64,000 nt of DNA from Hydractinia symbiolongicarpus (Eukaryota > Cnidaria > Hydrozoa > Anthoathecata > Hydractiniidae). The stretch is from contig NC_079876.1 in assembly GCF_029227915.1 (NCBI RefSeq), forward strand, positions 9,860,001-9,924,000, written 5' to 3'. A program made the translations under genes and the position numbers. A model generated the notes under the pieces. It was not told the origin of the DNA, made no database searches, and worked only from the letters and a program-made list of their open reading frames with translations. Below, piece by piece: positions 62,292-64,000 of the stretch (within the stretch, counting starts at the first letter, position 1; every line of letters begins with the position of its first letter).

Positions 62292-63820
62292 TGTCAAATT
62301 AAGAAGAATGTTATTTCTTGGAGTCCAATTGTCTCACATTTTTACATTTTTAAGGTCACAGTCCATAATCAGTTCAATTAAGTCCCACAGTCAATCGTTT
62401 CATTGTTAAAAGCGATGCAACCTAGTAATATCAGAAAAATATCGCTAAATACATGTTGGTACGAATATGTGACCCGACCGTTGAAACTCAAACGGACTGA
62501 CACCGCTACAAAGTCAATGAAATGTAGTTTTTGAAACCATCGCTATTTCTTCAGCGCGCGATAACGGATAGGATTGGTCCCACAATAAAGAATGACTTAT
62601 TTATCTAAATTTTTAAATGAAGCGCTACCACAGCGCCCAGTGTAATCGCTGCGTTCCGGCAATCATGTCAAATTAAGAAGAATGTTATTTCTTGGAGTCC
62701 AATTTTTTACATTTATCACATTTATCAGGTCACAGTCCAAAGTTATTTCAATTAAGTCCCACAGTCAATCGTTTCCCTGCTGAAAGCGATGCAACCTAGT
62801 AATATCAGATAAATATCGCTAAATACATGTTGGTACGAATATGTGACCCAACCGTTGAAACTCAAACGGACTGACACCGTTAGAAAGTCAGTGAAATGTA
62901 GTATTTGAAACTGTCTATATTACTTCAGCGCGCGCTAACAGCTACGATTGGTCCCACAGTAAAAATGACTTATTAATCTAAATTTTTAAATGAAGCGCTA
63001 CCACAGCGCCCAGTGTAATCGCTGAGTTCCGGCAATCATGTCAAATTAAGAAGAATGTTATTTCTTGGAGTCCAATTGTCTCACATTTTTACATTTTTAA
63101 GGTCACAGTCCATAATCAGTTCAATTAAGTCCCACAGTCAATCGTTTCATTGTTAAAAGCGATGCAACCTAGTAATATCAGAAAAATATCGCTAAATACA
63201 TGTTGGTACGAATATGTGACCCGACCGTTGAAACTCAAACGGACTGACACCGCTACAAAGTCAATGAAATGTAGTTTTTGAAACCATCGCTATTTCTTCA
63301 GCGCGCGATAACGGATAGGATTGGTCCCACAATAAAGAATGACTTATTTATCTAAATTTTTAAATGAAGCGCTACCACAGCGCCCAGTGTAATCGCTGCG
63401 TTCCGGCAATCATGTCAAATTAAGAAGAATGTTATTTCTTGGAGTCCAATTTTTTACATTTATCACATTTATCAGGTCACAGTCCAAAGTTATTTCAATT
63501 AAGTCCCACAGTCAATCGTTTCCCTGCTGAAAGCGATGCAACCTAGTAATATCAGATAAATATCGCTAAATACATGTTGGTACGAATAAGTGACCCAACC
63601 GTTGAAACTCAAACGGACTGACACCGTTAGAAAGTCCGTGAAATGTAGTATTTGAAACTGTCTATATTACTTCAGCGCGCGCTAACAGCTACGATTGGTC
63701 CCACAGTAAAAATGACTTATTAATCTAAATTTTTAAATGAAGCGCTACCACAGCGCCCAGTGTAATCGCTGAGTTCCGGCAATCATGTCAAATTAAGAAG
63801 AATGTTATTTCTTGGAGTCC
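62292..63820. repeat. Dimer duplication, 747 bp in two copies (right end)
   Basis: The rare variant gtctcacatttttacattttt lies at 62331 and 63078 (747 bp), and tttttacatttatcac with tttccctgctg recurs at the same spacing. I found two differences: gaatatgtg/gaataagtg (near 62841/63588) and gtcagtg/gtccgtg (near 62888/63635). The match ends near 63820. Confidence 0.87.
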
Positions 63821-64000
63821 AATTTTTTTCATTTATCACATTTATCAGGTCACAGTCCAAAGTTAGTTCAGTTAAGTCCCACAGCCAATCGTTTCACTGT
63901 TAAAAACGATGCAACCTAGTAATATCAGATAAATATCGCTAAATACATGTTGGTACGAATATGTGACCCAACCGCTGTAACTCAAACGGACTGACACCGT
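63821..64000. repeat. Partial monomer at right edge, related to 19.8 and 25.4 kb
   Basis: Carries cccacagccaatcg with gttaaaaacgatg, a pair otherwise seen near 19861-19890 and 25441-25470, and ends with ccaaccgctgtaactc. It suggests that the array beyond the window may return to monomer types from the left half. Confidence 0.7.

Larger units (their letters stand above)
1..64000. repeat. Satellite DNA array, about 373-bp monomer, about 172 head-to-tail copies
   Basis: The start motif accgttagaaagtc (variants accggtag, atcgttag, accgctac) recurs at 1, 374, 748, 1121, 1494, 1867 and 2239 and then throughout, giving a monomer of 373 bp. Shorter monomers (about 358-370 bp) carry small deletions. 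The motif falls again at 63996, so about 172 monomers fill the window. All read in the same orientation; I found no inverted copy, transposon insertion or unique spacer. Every frame is cut by stops, and the longest open frame is 79 codons, so coding is very unlikely. Length, A+T richness (about 60% in sampled lines), strict tandem order and multi-monomer periodicities fit eukaryotic centromeric or pericentromeric satellite; the location is inferred. I do not recognise the family or the species. Confidence 0.98.

Noticed and set aside
16871-62590. AATAAA polyadenylation-like motifs (for example in cacaataaagaatg and gttcaataaagtccc)
   Set aside because: Expected by chance in A+T-rich DNA and part of monomer variants; no transcript evidence can be read from the sequence.
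1-64000. CENP-B box (nTTCGnnnnAnnCGGGn) on either strand
   Set aside because: Nearest look-alikes are gacccgaccgtt and ttggttcgaat; neither has the full set of core bases.
1-64000. CRISPR array or bacterial repeat region
   Set aside because: The repeats are 373 bp with no short repeat plus unique spacer structure, and no cas genes or other coding sequence are present.
1-64000. Ribosomal or histone gene tandem repeat
   Set aside because: Unit too short, no conserved rRNA sequence recognised and no open frame of histone size.
1-64000. Artefactual tandem copies from assembly error
   Set aside because: Cannot be excluded from sequence alone, but copies carry private single-base differences and distinct junctions, which simple duplication of the same reads would not give.

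Overview
The whole 64 kb window is one uninterrupted array of satellite DNA. A monomer of about 373 bp is repeated head to tail on one strand roughly 172 times; the window opens and closes at the same monomer phase (accg at 1 and at 63996). I saw no protein-coding gene, tRNA, rRNA, CRISPR array, transposon, inverted monomer or single-copy spacer. The longest open frame is 79 codons (55954-56193). Open frames of this kind recur only where the repeat unit recurs, so I annotate no CDS.

The DNA is eukaryotic in character. It is about 60% A+T in four lines I sampled, with a monomer roughly the size of two nucleosome repeats and nested multi-monomer repeats, as expected of centromeric or pericentromeric heterochromatin. 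I do not recognise the satellite family and cannot name the species or clade. I saw no CENP-B box and no telomere repeat.

Layout from left to right: 1-855 mixed monomers; 856-3092 a 1118-bp trimer in two copies; 3093-3904 mixed, related to the window start at a 3351-bp shift; 3905-7185 a 1486-bp tetramer; 7186-16292 a shuffled mosaic of three monomer types with short diagnostic deletions; 16293-27002 a 5581-bp 15-monomer tandem duplication whose second copy lacks one monomer; 27003-28606 a 747-bp dimer in two copies; 28921-34522 a 1494-bp tetramer (one copy reduced to a trimer); 34523-37460 mixed; 37461-47995 a second large duplication (13 monomers, then 15 with a two-monomer difference) that itself contains a 747-bp dimer duplication; 47996-55784 mosaic with trimer and tetramer steps; 55785-60907 a 1119-bp trimer in about 4.6 copies; 60908-62291 mixed; 62292-63820 another 747-bp dimer; 63821-64000 a partial monomer resembling one seen near 19.8 and 25.4 kb.

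The picture is an array being rewritten by unequal exchange or a similar amplification process at scales of 2, 3, 4 and about 13-15 monomers. Several duplications are so similar (a handful of differences over about 5 kb by eye) that they look recent. Inside the monomer are several conserved dyads: GCGCT/AGCGC, ACTGAC/GTCAGT, CAACNGTTG, and a CpG-dense GCGCGC core that reaches a perfect 14-bp palindrome in some monomers. There are also a 9-bp tandem repeat and phased A/T tracts. These are the best candidates for protein-binding or structural roles, but any such role is inference.
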